Source: Thermosulfuriphilus ammonigenes
Lineage (GTDB): Bacteria; Desulfobacterota; Thermodesulfobacteria; Thermodesulfobacteriales; ST65
Reading direction: 5' to 3'
Assembly (NCBI RefSeq): GCF_011207455.1
Contig: NZ_CP048877.1
Location: 922,576 to 986,575, forward strand
DNA: 64,000 bases
Shown here piece by piece: positions 23,387 through 33,927 of this stretch (position 1 is the stretch's first letter; the number at the start of each line of letters is the position of its first letter). The notes under the pieces are model-generated. The model ran no database searches and was not told where the DNA came from. It saw only the letters and a list, made by a program, of their open reading frames with translations. The translations under genes were made by a program, and so were the position numbers.

Positions 23387-24639
23387 TAAATCCTCCTGAA
23401 GGCGGTAAGCTTCTCCTCGGCAATGGGCCCCAGGGCTACGAGGGAGAGCCTCTCTGGGGTTAAAAAGTCTCGGGCCAGCTGGCAAATATCCTCCGGGGTT
23501 ACTGCCTCAATGCGAGAGATGGCCTCTTCATAGGAAACATACCGGGAGAAAAGGATCTCGTTGCGGGCCAGACGGGTCATTCGGGTATCGGAGCTTTCTG
23601 CGGAGAGGAGAAGACCACCTTTGACATGGTCTCTGGCAGCAGCCAGCTCTTCCTCGCCAATGTGATTTTCTCGCAGACGGGCAATCTGTTCGAGGATAAT
23701 AGCCACCGTTTCATTAACCTTATCTGGGGCTACTCCGGCATAGATACCAAAGAGCCCTACGTCTTCATACAGGGAAAGATAGGAGTATATGGAATAGGCC
23801 AGCCCCCGACGCTCCCTTATCTCCTGAAAAAGCCGGGAGCTCATGGAACCACCAAGGATCACGTTAAGAAGCAGACCGGCATAGCGTCGCTCGTCTCGGG
23901 CCGCCGGCCCTGGCCCACCCAAAACAAGATGAACCTGCTCCAGATCCCGGGGATAGAGGGCCATGGTAGCCTGGAACTCCGGGGTGGATCGGGCCGAGAG
24001 ACCATCTTTGGGGGGGACTTCGGCAAACTCCTTCTCCACCATCTCCACAAAAGACGCATGGTCAAGGTTTCCCGCCCCGGCGATAACAATCTTCTCCGCG
24101 GTATAGGCCCGGTGGAGATAATCTTTAAGGCCAGCAGAGGTCATCCGGGAGACCGTCTCTTTGGTCCCCAGCACGGAAAACCCCAAAGGATTTTCTCCGA
24201 AGACCAACCGACCAAAAAGGTCGTGGACCAGCTCATCCGGGCTGTCCTCGACCATGTTTATCTCCTGAAGGATAACCTGACGTTCCCTTTCCAGTTCGGC
24301 CTGATCGAAGCGAGAGTGAAGGAAGATATCGGCTAAGAGATCAAGGATACGGGGAAGATGCTCATCGAGGACCTTAGCGTGAAAACAGGTATTTTCACGG
24401 GAGGTAAAGGCGTTAGAGAGCCCTCCCACACGGTCTATTTCCTTGGCGATATCCAGGGCTGAACGGCGGCCAGTGCCCTTGAAGACCATGTGTTCAATAA
24501 AGTGGGCTATGCCGTTTATCTCCTTGGTTTCATCCCGGCTGCCCACATTGACCCAGATCCCCACAGAGACAGAGCGAAGGCCGGGGATCCTTTCGGTGAC
24601 CACCCGAAGACCGTTGGGAAGGACCGTTTTGTGATACAT
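23386..24639 (-). CDS. M16 family zinc peptidase
   Basis: A 417-residue peptidase of the pitrilysin/processing-peptidase type. It has the inverted zinc motif HFIEHMVF (HXXEH) at about 46-53, with the distal Glu in the ERQVILQEINM region. The second half-domain contains RRGLAYSIYSY. The order pnp - M16 - dut is frequent in bacteria. The start overlaps the pnp stop (TGATG). There is no signal peptide, so it should act in the cytoplasm. Substrates are unknown. Confidence 0.92.
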   Translation of the reverse strand: MYHKTVLPNGLRVVTERIPGLRSVSVGIWVNVGSRDETKEINGIAHFIEHMVFKGTGRRSALDIAKEIDRVGGLSNAFTSRENTCFHAKVLDEHLPRILDLLADIFLHSRFDQAELERERQVILQEINMVEDSPDELVHDLFGRLVFGENPLGFSVLGTKETVSRMTSAGLKDYLHRAYTAEKIVIAGAGNLDHASFVEMVEKEFAEVPPKDGLSARSTPEFQATMALYPRDLEQVHLVLGGPGPAARDERRYAGLLLNVILGGSMSSRLFQEIRERRGLAYSIYSYLSLYEDVGLFGIYAGVAPDKVNETVAIILEQIARLRENHIGEEELAAARDHVKGGLLLSAESSDTRMTRLARNEILFSRYVSYEEAISRIEAVTPEDICQLARDFLTPERLSLVALGPIAEEKLTAFRRI

Positions 24640-26774
24640 CAGGTGATATCTACCGAGTCTTCGTCTTTTTCCTCCCGAAGACGACGCATAGACTCCTCAA
24701 GGGCGGCCCGGCGACTAAGCTTTATTCGACCCTGACGGTCGATATCAATCACCTTAACCAGGACCTCATCTCCCTCTTTGAGAATGTCAGAGACGCTGCG
24801 CACCCGGCCCTTGTCCATCTGAGAGATATGGATCAGACCGGTAGTCCCGGGAAAGATCTCCACAAAGGCCCCAAAGTCGGTAATTCGGGTCACCCGGCCC
24901 AGGTAAAGCTTGCCTACCTCGGCCTCCTGGGTCACCTCTCGGATCATCTTGATGGCCTTCTCCGCGGCCTCGGTATTAGGGGCAAATATTCGCACCAGCC
25001 CGGAGTCTTCCACCTCTATCTTGACGTCTTCACAGGCGGCTATAATGCCCTTGATGGTCTTGCCCCCTGGGCCGATGAGATCCCGAATCTTGTTGGGGCT
25101 TATTTGGATGGTGGTCAGCCGGGGGGCGTAAGCAGAAAGGGCTTCCCGAGGTTTACTGATAACCTCCCTCATTTTAGAAAGGATAAAGCGGCGGGCCTCC
25201 CGGGCCTGATCCAAAGCCTGAGAGAGGATCTCCCGGGTAACACCGGTAATCTTGATATCCATCTGCAGGGCAGTAATTCCCTTGTCGGTACCGGCGACTT
25301 TAAAGTCCATATCTCCAAGATGGTCTTCATCGCCGAGGATATCGGTAAGGGTGTAGAACTGGTTGTCTTCTTTAATGAGCCCCATGGCCACCCCGGCGAC
25401 CATGTCCTTGATGGGAACCCCGGCATCCATAAGGGATAGGGTTCCACCGCAGACAGTAGCCATAGAAGAGGAACCGTTAGATTCCAAGACTTCAGAAACC
25501 ACCCGAATGGTGTAAGGAAACTCTTCCTGATCGGGGACTACCGCCAGAAGGGCTCTTTCGGCCAGAAGACCATGGCCTATATCCCGTCGTGATGGCCCCC
25601 TCAAGGGCCGGACTTCACCCACACAATATGGCGGGAAGTTGTAGTGAAGCATAAAATGTTTGAAAACCTCTCCCCCGGGGGCCTCAATACGCTGTTCGTC
25701 TTGGGTGCTTCCCAGAGTAACGATAACCAGAACCTGGGTCTCACCCCGGGTAAAGAGGGCCGAACCATGGGTCCGGGGCAAAAGGCCCACCTCACAACTT
25801 ATAGGCCGCACTTCATCAAAGGCCCGGCCATCGATACGCCGCTTCTCTCGGGCGATCATGGCCCGCATCATCTCTTTTTCTATCTCTTTAAGGAGACTGA
25901 GGACCTCCTTCTCTCGACCACTGACCTCCTCACCCAACTGCTCAAGAACCTTAAGCTCCAGTTCCTGACGCCGGCGTCCCCTCTCTACCTTAACTGGTGT
26001 GGTGATAACCTCCCGCAGATCGGCTTCAAAGAGATCAAGGAGGCGCTTCTTGAGGGCCTCATCAGTTTGAGGCTCTTCGAAGGCCATCTTCGGTTGGCCA
26101 CACTCGGCCCGAAGCTCCTCCTGAACGGCCACCAGACGCTTGATCTCCTCATGAGCCAAAAAGAGGGCCTCAAGGACCACCTCCTCGGGAACCTCCCGGG
26201 CAGAGCCCTCCACCATGCAGATGGCCTCTTTGGTGCCGGCGATAACTAGGTTAAGATCCGAGGCCCTGACTTCTGAGGTGGTGGGGTTAACGACAAATTC
26301 TCCGTTTACCCGGCCAATCCTTACTCCGGCCACCGGGCCAGCAAAGGGAATGTGAGAAAGATGAAGGGCGGCAGAGGCTCCGGTAATGGCTAGAACATCC
26401 GGGTCGATCTCCGGATCTACAGAGAGCACCGTAGCGATGATCTGGGTATCATAACGATAGCCCTTAGGAAAGAGGGGCCGCAGGGGACGGTCAATGAGCC
26501 TGGCGGTCACCGTTTCCTTCTCGCTGGGACGCCCGATCTCCCGCCGAAAATAGCTTCCCGGAATACGGCCCGCAGCGTAATACATCTCCTGATATTCCAC
26601 CAGCAGGGGGAGAAAATCTATCCCCTCACGGATCTCCTTAGAACTGACCGCCGTCACCAGGACAACGGTGTCGCCGTAGCGGACAATCACCGAACCACTG
26701 GCCTGCCTGGCCACCCGCCCTGTCTCCAGGACGAAATTTCGCCCGCCGATTTCTAACTCTGCTTTCTTGATCAT
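24639..26774 (-). CDS. pnp: Polynucleotide phosphorylase
   Basis: A 711-residue phosphorolytic 3'-5' exoribonuclease and part of the RNA degradation machinery. It contains two RNase PH domains (GRNFVLETGRVARQASGSV at the start; HGSALFTRGETQVL in the second). A KH domain at about 555-615 has IRDLIGPGGKTIKGI, and an S1 domain at about 620-690 has LYLGRVTRITDFGAFVEIF. It lies 29 bases after rpsO, the conserved order. The C terminus is short and acidic. Confidence 0.97.
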   Translation of the reverse strand: MIKKAELEIGGRNFVLETGRVARQASGSVIVRYGDTVVLVTAVSSKEIREGIDFLPLLVEYQEMYYAAGRIPGSYFRREIGRPSEKETVTARLIDRPLRPLFPKGYRYDTQIIATVLSVDPEIDPDVLAITGASAALHLSHIPFAGPVAGVRIGRVNGEFVVNPTTSEVRASDLNLVIAGTKEAICMVEGSAREVPEEVVLEALFLAHEEIKRLVAVQEELRAECGQPKMAFEEPQTDEALKKRLLDLFEADLREVITTPVKVERGRRRQELELKVLEQLGEEVSGREKEVLSLLKEIEKEMMRAMIAREKRRIDGRAFDEVRPISCEVGLLPRTHGSALFTRGETQVLVIVTLGSTQDEQRIEAPGGEVFKHFMLHYNFPPYCVGEVRPLRGPSRRDIGHGLLAERALLAVVPDQEEFPYTIRVVSEVLESNGSSSMATVCGGTLSLMDAGVPIKDMVAGVAMGLIKEDNQFYTLTDILGDEDHLGDMDFKVAGTDKGITALQMDIKITGVTREILSQALDQAREARRFILSKMREVISKPREALSAYAPRLTTIQISPNKIRDLIGPGGKTIKGIIAACEDVKIEVEDSGLVRIFAPNTEAAEKAIKMIREVTQEAEVGKLYLGRVTRITDFGAFVEIFPGTTGLIHISQMDKGRVRSVSDILKEGDEVLVKVIDIDRQGRIKLSRRAALEESMRRLREEKDEDSVDIT

Positions 26775-26802
26775 CTAGGTGTGCTCTCCTTCTTCTTTTC
26801 TC

Positions 26803-27072
26803 TTAACCCCGAAGCCCCAGTTCCTTAACTATCCGGCGATAACGGTCAAAGTCTGTCCGTTTAAGGTACTGTAAAAGGCGCCGTCTCTGACCGACCATCT
26901 TCAGAAGACCACGCCGGGAGTGGTGATCCTTTTTATGAACCTTGAAGTGTTCGGTAAGATGATTAATACGGGCGGTAAGAAGGGCGATTTGGACCTCTGG
27001 GGATCCGGTATCGGAATCATGGAGTTTAAATCGCTCAATTACCTCCCGCTTGACCTCTGGTGAAAGACCCAT
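26803..27072 (-). CDS. rpsO: Ribosomal protein S15
   Basis: An 89-residue small-subunit protein binding 16S r[43 protein letters not shown] and [12 protein letters not shown] are characteristic. The length equals the E. coli protein. It precedes pnp, as in most bacteria, and follows truB after about 77 bases, in which an own promoter may lie. Confidence 0.98.
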   Translation of the reverse strand: MGLSPEVKREVIERFKLHDSDTGSPEVQIALLTARINHLTEHFKVHKKDHHSRRGLLKMVGQRRRLLQYLKRTDFDRYRRIVKELGLRG

Positions 27073-27149
27073 ACCTTCCTCCTCAAATCTTGCAATTTTG
27101 CCAGGGTATTTCTAACACCTACTTGGCCGCCTGACAACGGACAGAGATG

Positions 27150-28079
27150 TCAGCCCTCCGGGGGAAAGACCCGGATGAGTTCTACCTCGCTGGAATCCGT
27201 TGGCTCAGGATAATAGATTACGGCTACCAGATCCCCCTGTTGACCCACCAGGCGCAACCAGGGGACCCGCGGGGCCTTGGCCACCTTTTGGGTACGGATA
27301 AGTCCCCAGATAAGACCGGCTCGGGGCCGAAAACCGTGGCGAATACGCCGGGCCAGTTCCTCCCCGATGATCACAGCCGGGATAAAAGACAGGGCCTCAG
27401 AGATGGAGATAAGATACTCGTTGATTCGACCTTCGGCAGCCAGCTCCAGGATCTCCTTTATCCCCATAGCCTGGGAGACAGTAAAAGGGCCCTTTTGTAT
27501 CCGACGCAGCCCTTTAAGGCAGGCCCCACAGCCTAAAGCCCGACCCAGATCATGCACCAGAGAGCGGATATACGTTCCCTTAGTGCAGGTCACCCGAAAA
27601 TAGACAAAGGGCTTTTCATAAGAGAGAATCGCAAACTCCAGAACCTCAACCCTTTTGGGGGGCTTTTCCACCGGAGCCCCTTTACGGGCGTATTCATAAA
27701 GGGGGCGTCCCCGGTGCTTGGCTGCAGAATATGGTGGAGGGGCCTGTTCAATAGCCCCCACAAACCCCTGGGCCACTTCCTTTAACCGGGACAGATCGAG
27801 ATCTGGCACCTCAGCCCGGGCCACCACCTCACCCAAGGCATCGTAAGTATCTGTCTCTAAGCCAAGTTCCATCACCCCCTCGTAGACCTTGTCACCCTCA
27901 AGGATAAATTGGGCAATCTTGGTAGCCCGGCCCAAACAGACCGGCAGGACTCCGGTAGCCAGGGGATCCAAGGTGCCACCGTGGCCGGCTCTTTTGACCC
28001 GGAGCTTTCTTTTGAGGAGGTCAACCACCTTAAAGGAGGTCATCCCCTCGGGCTTGTCCACCACCAAGACCCCGTTCAT
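27150..28079 (-). CDS. truB: tRNA pseudouridine-55 synthase
   Basis: A 309-residue enzyme making pseudouridine 55 in tRNA. The N terminus GVLVVDKPEGMTSFKVV, the catalytic Asp motif GHGGTLDPLATGVLP, and CTKGTYIRSLVHDLG are present. A C-terminal PUA-like part carries the remaining 70 residues. The start overlaps the nrnA stop by four bases (ATGA). Confidence 0.97.
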   Translation of the reverse strand: MNGVLVVDKPEGMTSFKVVDLLKRKLRVKRAGHGGTLDPLATGVLPVCLGRATKIAQFILEGDKVYEGVMELGLETDTYDALGEVVARAEVPDLDLSRLKEVAQGFVGAIEQAPPPYSAAKHRGRPLYEYARKGAPVEKPPKRVEVLEFAILSYEKPFVYFRVTCTKGTYIRSLVHDLGRALGCGACLKGLRRIQKGPFTVSQAMGIKEILELAAEGRINEYLISISEALSFIPAVIIGEELARRIRHGFRPRAGLIWGLIRTQKVAKAPRVPWLRLVGQQGDLVAVIYYPEPTDSSEVELIRVFPPEG

Positions 28080-29035
28080 TTTCCCTCCATCAACTCTCTT
28101 GCCGCCTCAAGGAGGGCGGCCCTGACCTCATCGGCTCGAGCCCTCTTCTTGAAGCCGGCGGCCTGAGCATGACCGCCTCCACCAAAACGCTCGGCCAAAC
28201 GGGCCACATTGATCCTCTGGGAACGAAGACTTACCGCCACCTGCCCGGGGGTCACCTCCCGGATAAGAACGGCCAGCTCCACTGTATCTATGGAGCGAAT
28301 CATGTTGGCAAAACTTTCGGTATCCGATCCCTGGGCCCCGGTCTCCTGAAAGGCCTCCGGAGTCAGCACCACCAACCCCAGACGACCGCCAAAATGAAGC
28401 TCAAGGGCATCAAGGGCCCGGGCCAGAAGCTTAAAGCGTCGCAAAGGATAGTGTTCAAAGAGGTCCTCGGCCACCTTGGCTGGAGAGGCCCCCGCAGCCA
28501 CCAGCTCGGCGGCCATCCGAAAGGCCTCCTCGTTGGTCTGCTGGAAACAAAAACACCCCGTGTCGGTGAGAAGGGCCGTGTAGAGATTGGTGGCTATCGA
28601 GGGGGTAATAGGCCAGGATAGGGCCCTGAACATCCGAAAGAGGATGAGCCCGGTGGCCGGAGCTTGGGGGTCAAGGATATTTACATCACCGGCCTCATCA
28701 GAGGAGCTGTGGTGATCAATGATCACCATCTTGGCCCCAACAAGATGGCTTTTGAGACGACCTATCCGGGAGGGCTCGGCACAGTCAAGGAGGACAAGGG
28801 TCTCAAAACCATCCTTGGGAATCTCAGAAAGGACACCCTCTATCCCCGGGAGCCTTCGATACTGAGGGGGGATCTCGTCGTCAACAAACAAGACCACTTC
28901 CTTGCCTTGATTCTTTAAGGTCTCCCCCAGGGCCAAAAGGCTCCCCAGACCATCGCCATCGGGGTGGACATGGGTGGTGAGGCAGAATCTGTGGGTCTCA
29001 GCTACTAACCGGGCAAATTTAGTGACTTCGTCCAT
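28076..29035 (-). CDS. nrnA: DHH-family phosphoesterase, NrnA-like
   Basis: A 319-residue bifunctional oligoribonuclease / pAp phosphatase of the DHH-DHHA1 family. It has HVHPDGDGLGSLLAL, VLLDCAEPSRIG, the DHH signature VIIDHHSSSDEAG and the C-terminal GGGGHAQAAGFKK. The start at 29035 (MDEVTKFARL) is preferred by homology. It overlaps rbfA by 17 bases; a longer reading would lie within rbfA. It would degrade the nano-RNAs left by RNases in the same operon. Confidence 0.92.
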   Translation of the reverse strand: MDEVTKFARLVAETHRFCLTTHVHPDGDGLGSLLALGETLKNQGKEVVLFVDDEIPPQYRRLPGIEGVLSEIPKDGFETLVLLDCAEPSRIGRLKSHLVGAKMVIIDHHSSSDEAGDVNILDPQAPATGLILFRMFRALSWPITPSIATNLYTALLTDTGCFCFQQTNEEAFRMAAELVAAGASPAKVAEDLFEHYPLRRFKLLARALDALELHFGGRLGLVVLTPEAFQETGAQGSDTESFANMIRSIDTVELAVLIREVTPGQVAVSLRSQRINVARLAERFGGGGHAQAAGFKKRARADEVRAALLEAARELMEGK

Positions 29036-29384
29036 CCTTCTCTCGCGCCTTGGCCAAGAGGGCGTCAATGTGGGAGAGGGCTTCCTGACTGCGATCAAGC
29101 TCAAAATCCACCTCTGGCATGAACTTGAGCCGAACCCTTGAGGCTAGCTCCCGGCGCAAGTGACCGCGGGCCTGTCTGAGGAGCTCAAGGACCCTTTGCC
29201 TCTCGGCCTCATCTCCGTGAACATCGAAAAAAAAGACGGCCCGTTTAAGATCCGGACTCACCTCGGCCCTGACCACGGTAATGAAGGCCTCCTTCAGGCG
29301 CTCATCCCTGAGACCCCGCTGAATCACCAGAGAAAGCTCCTCCTTCAGAAGTTCGGCCACTCGCCTTGCCCGTTGTCCCTTCAT
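29019..29384 (-). CDS. rbfA: Ribosome-binding factor A
   Basis: A 121-residue KH-like protein that assists late maturation of the 30S subunit. RARRVAELLKEELSLVIQRG, VSPDLKRAVFFFDVHGD and RLKFMPEVDFELDRS are typical. It overlaps the ylxP gene by four bases. Length and order are normal for this operon. Confidence 0.95.
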   Translation of the reverse strand: MKGQRARRVAELLKEELSLVIQRGLRDERLKEAFITVVRAEVSPDLKRAVFFFDVHGDEAERQRVLELLRQARGHLRRELASRVRLKFMPEVDFELDRSQEALSHIDALLAKAREKDGRSH

Positions 29385-29677
29385 AGACTGATAATTTCTA
29401 TCTTGGTCTCGATAACCTCCACTCCACCGTAGGCCTCGATATAATCCAAGGCCCGGTCGAGAAGAGAGTTAATGAAACGCTGATCGCTCCCCACGGTGGT
29501 CAGCCCTATTTGAGCCCGCTGCCAAAGATCTTGATCATCCACCTCCGCCACAGAGACATTTTTAAAACGGCCGTTTATCTGGCGCAGAAGGCTTTTGACC
29601 ACCTGTCTTTTGCCTTTTAGGGAGCGATTCTCCGGAATAAAGAGCTGAACCTTGGCCACTCCGACGACCATCATCAA
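29381..29677 (-). CDS. ylxP: DUF503 protein (YlxP)
   Basis: A 98-residue small protein with [20 protein letters not shown] and [20 protein letters not shown], the hallmarks of DUF503. It nearly always lies between infB and rbfA, and a role in ribosome assembly has been suggested. It overlaps both neighbours by four bases, so it is translationally coupled. The molecular activity is not established. Confidence 0.92.
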   Translation of the reverse strand: MMMVVGVAKVQLFIPENRSLKGKRQVVKSLLRQINGRFKNVSVAEVDDQDLWQRAQIGLTTVGSDQRFINSLLDRALDYIEAYGGVEVIETKIEIISL

Positions 29678-32382
29678 AGCTCCGGCTTGATCTCCACCAG
29701 TTCAAAGGCCTCAATGAGATCTCCCACCTTGATGTCGTTGAAGTTTTCAAGCCCCACACCGCACTCATAGCCAGCAGCTACCTCTTTGACGTCTTCTTTA
29801 AAGCGCCTTAGGGAGGCGATCTTTCCGGTATAAACGACCACATTGTCCCTTAGAAGACGGACCTTGGCCCCGCGTTCAAGACGCCCTTCCCGCACATAAC
29901 AGCCGGCCACCACCCCCACTTTGGGAACCTTAAAGGTAGCCCGGACCTCGGCCACCCCGATGACCCGCTCCTCATAGGTGGGCTCAAGGAGGCCGACCAT
30001 GGCCTTTTTGACGTCATCAACTACGTTGTAGATAACATCGTAAAAACGAACGTCGATCTTCTCCTGGTTGGCCAGCTCCTTGGCCTTGGGAGTGGGGCGA
30101 ACATTAAAACCGATAACCACGGCATCAGAGGCCGAAGCCAGCATAATATCACTCTCAGAGATGGCTCCGATGCCTGAACGGATAATGTTTACCCTGACCT
30201 CATCGGTGGAAAGCTTTCTTAAGGCCTCAGAGAGGGCCTCAAGGGAGCCCTGAACATCGGCCTTTAGAATGACCTTAAGCTCTTTGATTTCGCTTTCTTT
30301 TAACCTCTCGAAGAGCTTCTCCAGGCTGACCTTGCCCGCCCTGGCCACCTCGGCCTCACGAAGTTTGCGCTCGCGGTATTCGGCCACTTCCTTGGCCACC
30401 TTCTCCGACTCCACAACGATAAAATCATCTCCAGCCTGAGGCACACCGGAAAAACCCAGAACCTCCACCGGATAGGCCGGGCCGGCCTCTTTGAGCTTTT
30501 TGCCGCGGTCATCAAACATGGCCCGCACCCGCCCATAGTGGTAACCGGAGACAAAGGGATCCCCAACCCGCAAGGTCCCTTCCTGAATAATAACGGTGGC
30601 CACCGGCCCTCGACCCCGGTCGAGCCGGCTCTCGATGATCCGTCCTCGAGCCGGCCGATCAGGAGCGGCCTTAAGCTCCATTACCTCGGCCTGGAGAAGC
30701 ACCAGTTCAAGGAGATCCCTGATACCGATTCTCTTCTTGGCCGAGACCTCTGCATAAAGGGTCTCACCACCCCACTCCTCAGGAACCAGCCCAAGTTCGG
30801 CCAGCTGGCTCTTGACCCTCTCCGGATTGGCCTCGGGTTTGTCTATCTTGTTTATGGCCACCACTACCGGAACACCAGCGGCCCGAGCGTGGTCAATAGC
30901 CTCTCTGGTCTGATCCATAACTCCATCATCAGCGGCTACCACCAGGATGACGATATCCGTCACCTGGGCCCCTCTGGCCCGCATGGTGGTGAAGGCCTCG
31001 TGGCCCGGAGTATCTATAAAAACGATCTCCCGGCCATCTTCCAGCTTGACAAAATAGGCCCCGATATGCTGCGTAATTCCCCCGGCCTCTCTGGCCACCA
31101 CGTCTGTTTTACGAATGGCATCAAGAAGGCTGGTCTTACCATGGTCAACATGGCCCATCACCGTGACCACCGGTGGCCGGGGTTTGAGCTCTTCGGGCTT
31201 GGGCGGCTCATAACGCAGGAGATCCTCCTCCTGAATCCCGGCCCTTTCCACCTCATGGCCAAACTCAGAAGCCACCAAGGCGGCAGTCTCATAATCAATG
31301 GATTGATTAACAGTGGCCATAACTCCAAGCTCCATCAGCTTGCGGATAAGCTCCGGAGCTTTGACTCCCATCTGTTTGGCCAGCTCGCCCACCTGAATGG
31401 ACTCGTAGATCTTGATCTTCTTCTTGACTACCTTAGGAGGGGCGGGGGCCTCTTTGGGTTCTTTGGCCTCCTTGGTCTTACCCTTTTTCCCTTTCTCCTT
31501 GGGGGCTTCAGGATGCTCAGTCACCTCTGAGGGCATTCCTTCGGAGGCCACCTCCTCAAGGGGGGCCTTCTCCAGCTCTCTTTCCAGCTCCAGGAGCTCA
31601 AGACCTTCTTTGAGCTCGCTGACCTCACTTTTAGGACGGGCGGCCCGTTTTTTGGTCTTCTTCCGGGGGGCCCCGAGTTCTAGACCCTCCACCGTGCGCT
31701 TGCTCTTCTTTTTGCCCTTCTCCTCTACTGGAGCCGGCTGTGGGGCAGCCTTGGCTACAGGAGCAGCCGGACGTGGCCCTTTAGGGGGAGGTGCCGGGGC
31801 CTTCTTGACCACCTTGGCCTGAGGTTCGGCCCGCTTGACCACCCGGGCATACTCCCGGTGTTCTGTCATGTCCACCACCCGGGGTTTGGTAGGCTCCGGT
31901 TTGGTGGGTTTAGGTTCTTCGGCCTTGGTTTCCTCTATCTTCTTAGCCTCCTCCGGGGCCTTGGGGGTTGGAGCCTCACTCGGAGGGCCCTCCGGAGCCC
32001 TGGCTACAGCCTTCTCCGGCGGAGCCTCTTCCCTTTCTTTCTTCTTTGGTCGGCGGATTATCTTTAGTTTCAGGCGGGGCTTGGGCTCCACTTTGGGCGG
32101 GCCTTCTACCACCCTGGCCTCTTCCACAGGCTTCTCCGGCTTCTCCTCTGCTGGAGGCTCCTGTGGTCTGGCCCGACGTCGGATGACCTTCGGCCGACTC
32201 TGACCGACGGCACTCTCCTCCGAGGCCCCGGCCAGTTTTTGACGAACTATGGCCACTTCCTCCTCGGAGAGCATACTGCTGTGGCTTTTGACCTCCAGGC
32301 CAATCTGGCGGATTTTGGTCAAGAGCTCCTTGCTCTCCATACCTATCTCTCTGGCCAGTTCGTAAACCCTCATCTTTGCCAT
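29674..32382 (-). CDS. infB: Translation initiation factor IF-2
   Basis: A 902-residue GTPase that places initiator tRNA on the ribosome. The N-terminal third begins with an IF2_N helix ([20 protein letters not shown]) and then has long Pro-, Lys- and Glu-rich low-complexity stretches. A second IF2_N domain lies at about 330-380. The G domain has [18 protein letters not shown] (G1), DTPGHEAF (G3) and NKIDK (G4), followed by domains II-IV. The long charged linker resembles proteobacterial IF-2 rather than the short form of many thermophiles. The start at 32382 is used; a second ATG lies nine bases on. Confidence 0.97.
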   Translation of the reverse strand: MAKMRVYELAREIGMESKELLTKIRQIGLEVKSHSSMLSEEEVAIVRQKLAGASEESAVGQSRPKVIRRRARPQEPPAEEKPEKPVEEARVVEGPPKVEPKPRLKLKIIRRPKKKEREEAPPEKAVARAPEGPPSEAPTPKAPEEAKKIEETKAEEPKPTKPEPTKPRVVDMTEHREYARVVKRAEPQAKVVKKAPAPPPKGPRPAAPVAKAAPQPAPVEEKGKKKSKRTVEGLELGAPRKKTKKRAARPKSEVSELKEGLELLELERELEKAPLEEVASEGMPSEVTEHPEAPKEKGKKGKTKEAKEPKEAPAPPKVVKKKIKIYESIQVGELAKQMGVKAPELIRKLMELGVMATVNQSIDYETAALVASEFGHEVERAGIQEEDLLRYEPPKPEELKPRPPVVTVMGHVDHGKTSLLDAIRKTDVVAREAGGITQHIGAYFVKLEDGREIVFIDTPGHEAFTTMRARGAQVTDIVILVVAADDGVMDQTREAIDHARAAGVPVVVAINKIDKPEANPERVKSQLAELGLVPEEWGGETLYAEVSAKKRIGIRDLLELVLLQAEVMELKAAPDRPARGRIIESRLDRGRGPVATVIIQEGTLRVGDPFVSGYHYGRVRAMFDDRGKKLKEAGPAYPVEVLGFSGVPQAGDDFIVVESEKVAKEVAEYRERKLREAEVARAGKVSLEKLFERLKESEIKELKVILKADVQGSLEALSEALRKLSTDEVRVNIIRSGIGAISESDIMLASASDAVVIGFNVRPTPKAKELANQEKIDVRFYDVIYNVVDDVKKAMVGLLEPTYEERVIGVAEVRATFKVPKVGVVAGCYVREGRLERGAKVRLLRDNVVVYTGKIASLRRFKEDVKEVAAGYECGVGLENFNDIKVGDLIEAFELVEIKPEL

Positions 32383-32437
32383 CTCTTGTTACCCCCTAGC
32401 CCCAAAGAGGGACTTCAAAAAAATTCTCTCCTTAAGT

Positions 32438-32680
32438 TTAGGCTCTAATATCTTTAATCGCTTCCGGAGAAAGTCGAAAGGCCCGAGCCAAGACCTTTCG
32501 TCCTTTTTGAGAAAAGAGCCTCTTCCGACAGGCGGAACAGACGTAAGCCCCCCGTCCCGGAAGAGTTTGTCGGTGATCGCCAAGAACGAGCCCCTGATTG
32601 AACACCAGCCGCATAAGAGACCCCTTGGCCTGACGGTCACGACAGAAGATACACATCCGTATGGGTTGCCTTTTTTCCAT
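32438..32680 (-). CDS. ylxR: YlxR / RnpM-type RNA-binding protein
   Basis: An 80-residue protein of the DUF448 family: RMCIFCRDRQAKGSLMRLV, GRGAYVCSACRKRLF. It has two CXXC pairs, so it may bind zinc, unlike some members. It is known to sit between nusA and infB, and in Bacillus and Streptococcus it affects RNase P or transcription. It overlaps the nusA stop. Confidence 0.92.
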   Translation of the reverse strand: MEKRQPIRMCIFCRDRQAKGSLMRLVFNQGLVLGDHRQTLPGRGAYVCSACRKRLFSQKGRKVLARAFRLSPEAIKDIRA

Positions 32681-33912
32681 CAGTTTCCAACCTGAGACCG
32701 AGCGATCTCAATGATCTTTTTGGCCTCCTCCTGGCTAAGGCTAGCTATCTCCGCCACCTGCTCTGGCTCGCTCTGGGCCAGAAGCTCCGGGGAGCTGATA
32801 CCGGCGTCATAGAGTTTGGCCGCGACTGGTTCCTCAAGGCCATCTAGAGAAAGAAGGGCCTTAAAGCCGGGGTCCTGGCGTCTGGCATACTGGGTCTCAC
32901 TGCAGACATCTATTTTCCAACCAAGGAGCTTGGAGGCCAGACGAACATTCTGCCCCTGCCGACCGATGGCCAGAGAAAGCTGATCATCGGGGACAACGAC
33001 CTCCAGAGCCTTGTTGGCCTCGTCCACAATGACCTTGGAGCACTCCGCCGGAGAAAGGGCGTTGTAGACGTACTTGGCTGGATCCGGATTCCAGGGAACA
33101 ATGTCTATCTTCTCTCCCTTTAGCTCCTGGACTATGGCCTGAACCCGGGAACCCCTCAGCCCCACACAGGCCCCCACGGGATCAATGTCTGGATCACTGG
33201 AGACCACGGCGATTTTGGCCCGCGAGCCGGGCTCCCTGGCCACCCCCATGATTTTGACCACTCCCTCCTGGATCTCTGGAACCTCAAGCTCAAACAGCTT
33301 GGCCAGAAAATCCGGATGGGAACGGGAAAGCACTATTTGCGGATCTCGACTGGCCCGCCGGACTTCGATGATCAGGGCCCGAATCCTATCTCCCCGCCGA
33401 TAATGCTCGGTAGGAATCTGCTCTGAGACCGGAAGGATGGCTTCGGTGCGCCCCAGGTTGACAATGATATTACCCCGGTCAAACCGTTGAACACTCCCAG
33501 CTACGATATGCCCTACCCGATCTTTATATTCCTCATAGATGAGGTCTCTTTCGGCGCTCTTGATCTTCTGGATGATGATCTGCTTGGCCGTCTGGGCCGC
33601 AATGCGCCCCAGGTCTCGAGTATCTAGCTTAACCCCCAGACTGTCACCTAGCTGACTTTCAGGATCAAGGGCCCGGGCCTCCTCCAGGGAGATCTCTGTC
33701 TCCGGATCGGCGACCTTCTCCACCACTGTCCGAAACTGGAAGACTTCCACCTCACCGGTTTCTTCATTATATTGGACTTCCAGGTCAGCCTTCTGGCCGT
33801 ACTTTTTTCTGGCCGCCGAACGAATAGCCTCCTCCACCGCCCCAATAAGAACCGCCCGATCGATACCCTTTTCTTTGCTGACCTGATCAATAATCCTTTT
33901 AAGATCGTTCAT
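32680..33912 (-). CDS. nusA: Transcription elongation factor NusA
   Basis: A 410-residue RNA-polymerase-binding factor for pausing, termination and antitermination. It has an N-terminal domain (NDLKRIIDQVSKEKGIDRAV), an S1 domain at about 130-200 (DRVGHIVAGSVQRFDRGNII), two KH domains (RDPQIVLSRSHPDFLAKLF; LAIGRQGQNVRLASKLLGW) and a short C-terminal helix-hairpin-helix part. The ATG at 33912 is favoured by GGGGTGG upstream; a GTG nine bases earlier is possible. It follows rimP by 15 bases. Confidence 0.97.
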   Translation of the reverse strand: MNDLKRIIDQVSKEKGIDRAVLIGAVEEAIRSAARKKYGQKADLEVQYNEETGEVEVFQFRTVVEKVADPETEISLEEARALDPESQLGDSLGVKLDTRDLGRIAAQTAKQIIIQKIKSAERDLIYEEYKDRVGHIVAGSVQRFDRGNIIVNLGRTEAILPVSEQIPTEHYRRGDRIRALIIEVRRASRDPQIVLSRSHPDFLAKLFELEVPEIQEGVVKIMGVAREPGSRAKIAVVSSDPDIDPVGACVGLRGSRVQAIVQELKGEKIDIVPWNPDPAKYVYNALSPAECSKVIVDEANKALEVVVPDDQLSLAIGRQGQNVRLASKLLGWKIDVCSETQYARRQDPGFKALLSLDGLEEPVAAKLYDAGISSPELLAQSEPEQVAEIASLSQEEAKKIIEIARSQVGN

Positions 33913-33927
33913 GACACCCACCCCTTA

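Noticed and set aside
30500-32200. Several long open frames on the strand opposite infB
   Set aside because: They mirror the Pro/Lys/Glu-rich linker and G domain of IF-2 and show no independent family motif or ribosome binding site.
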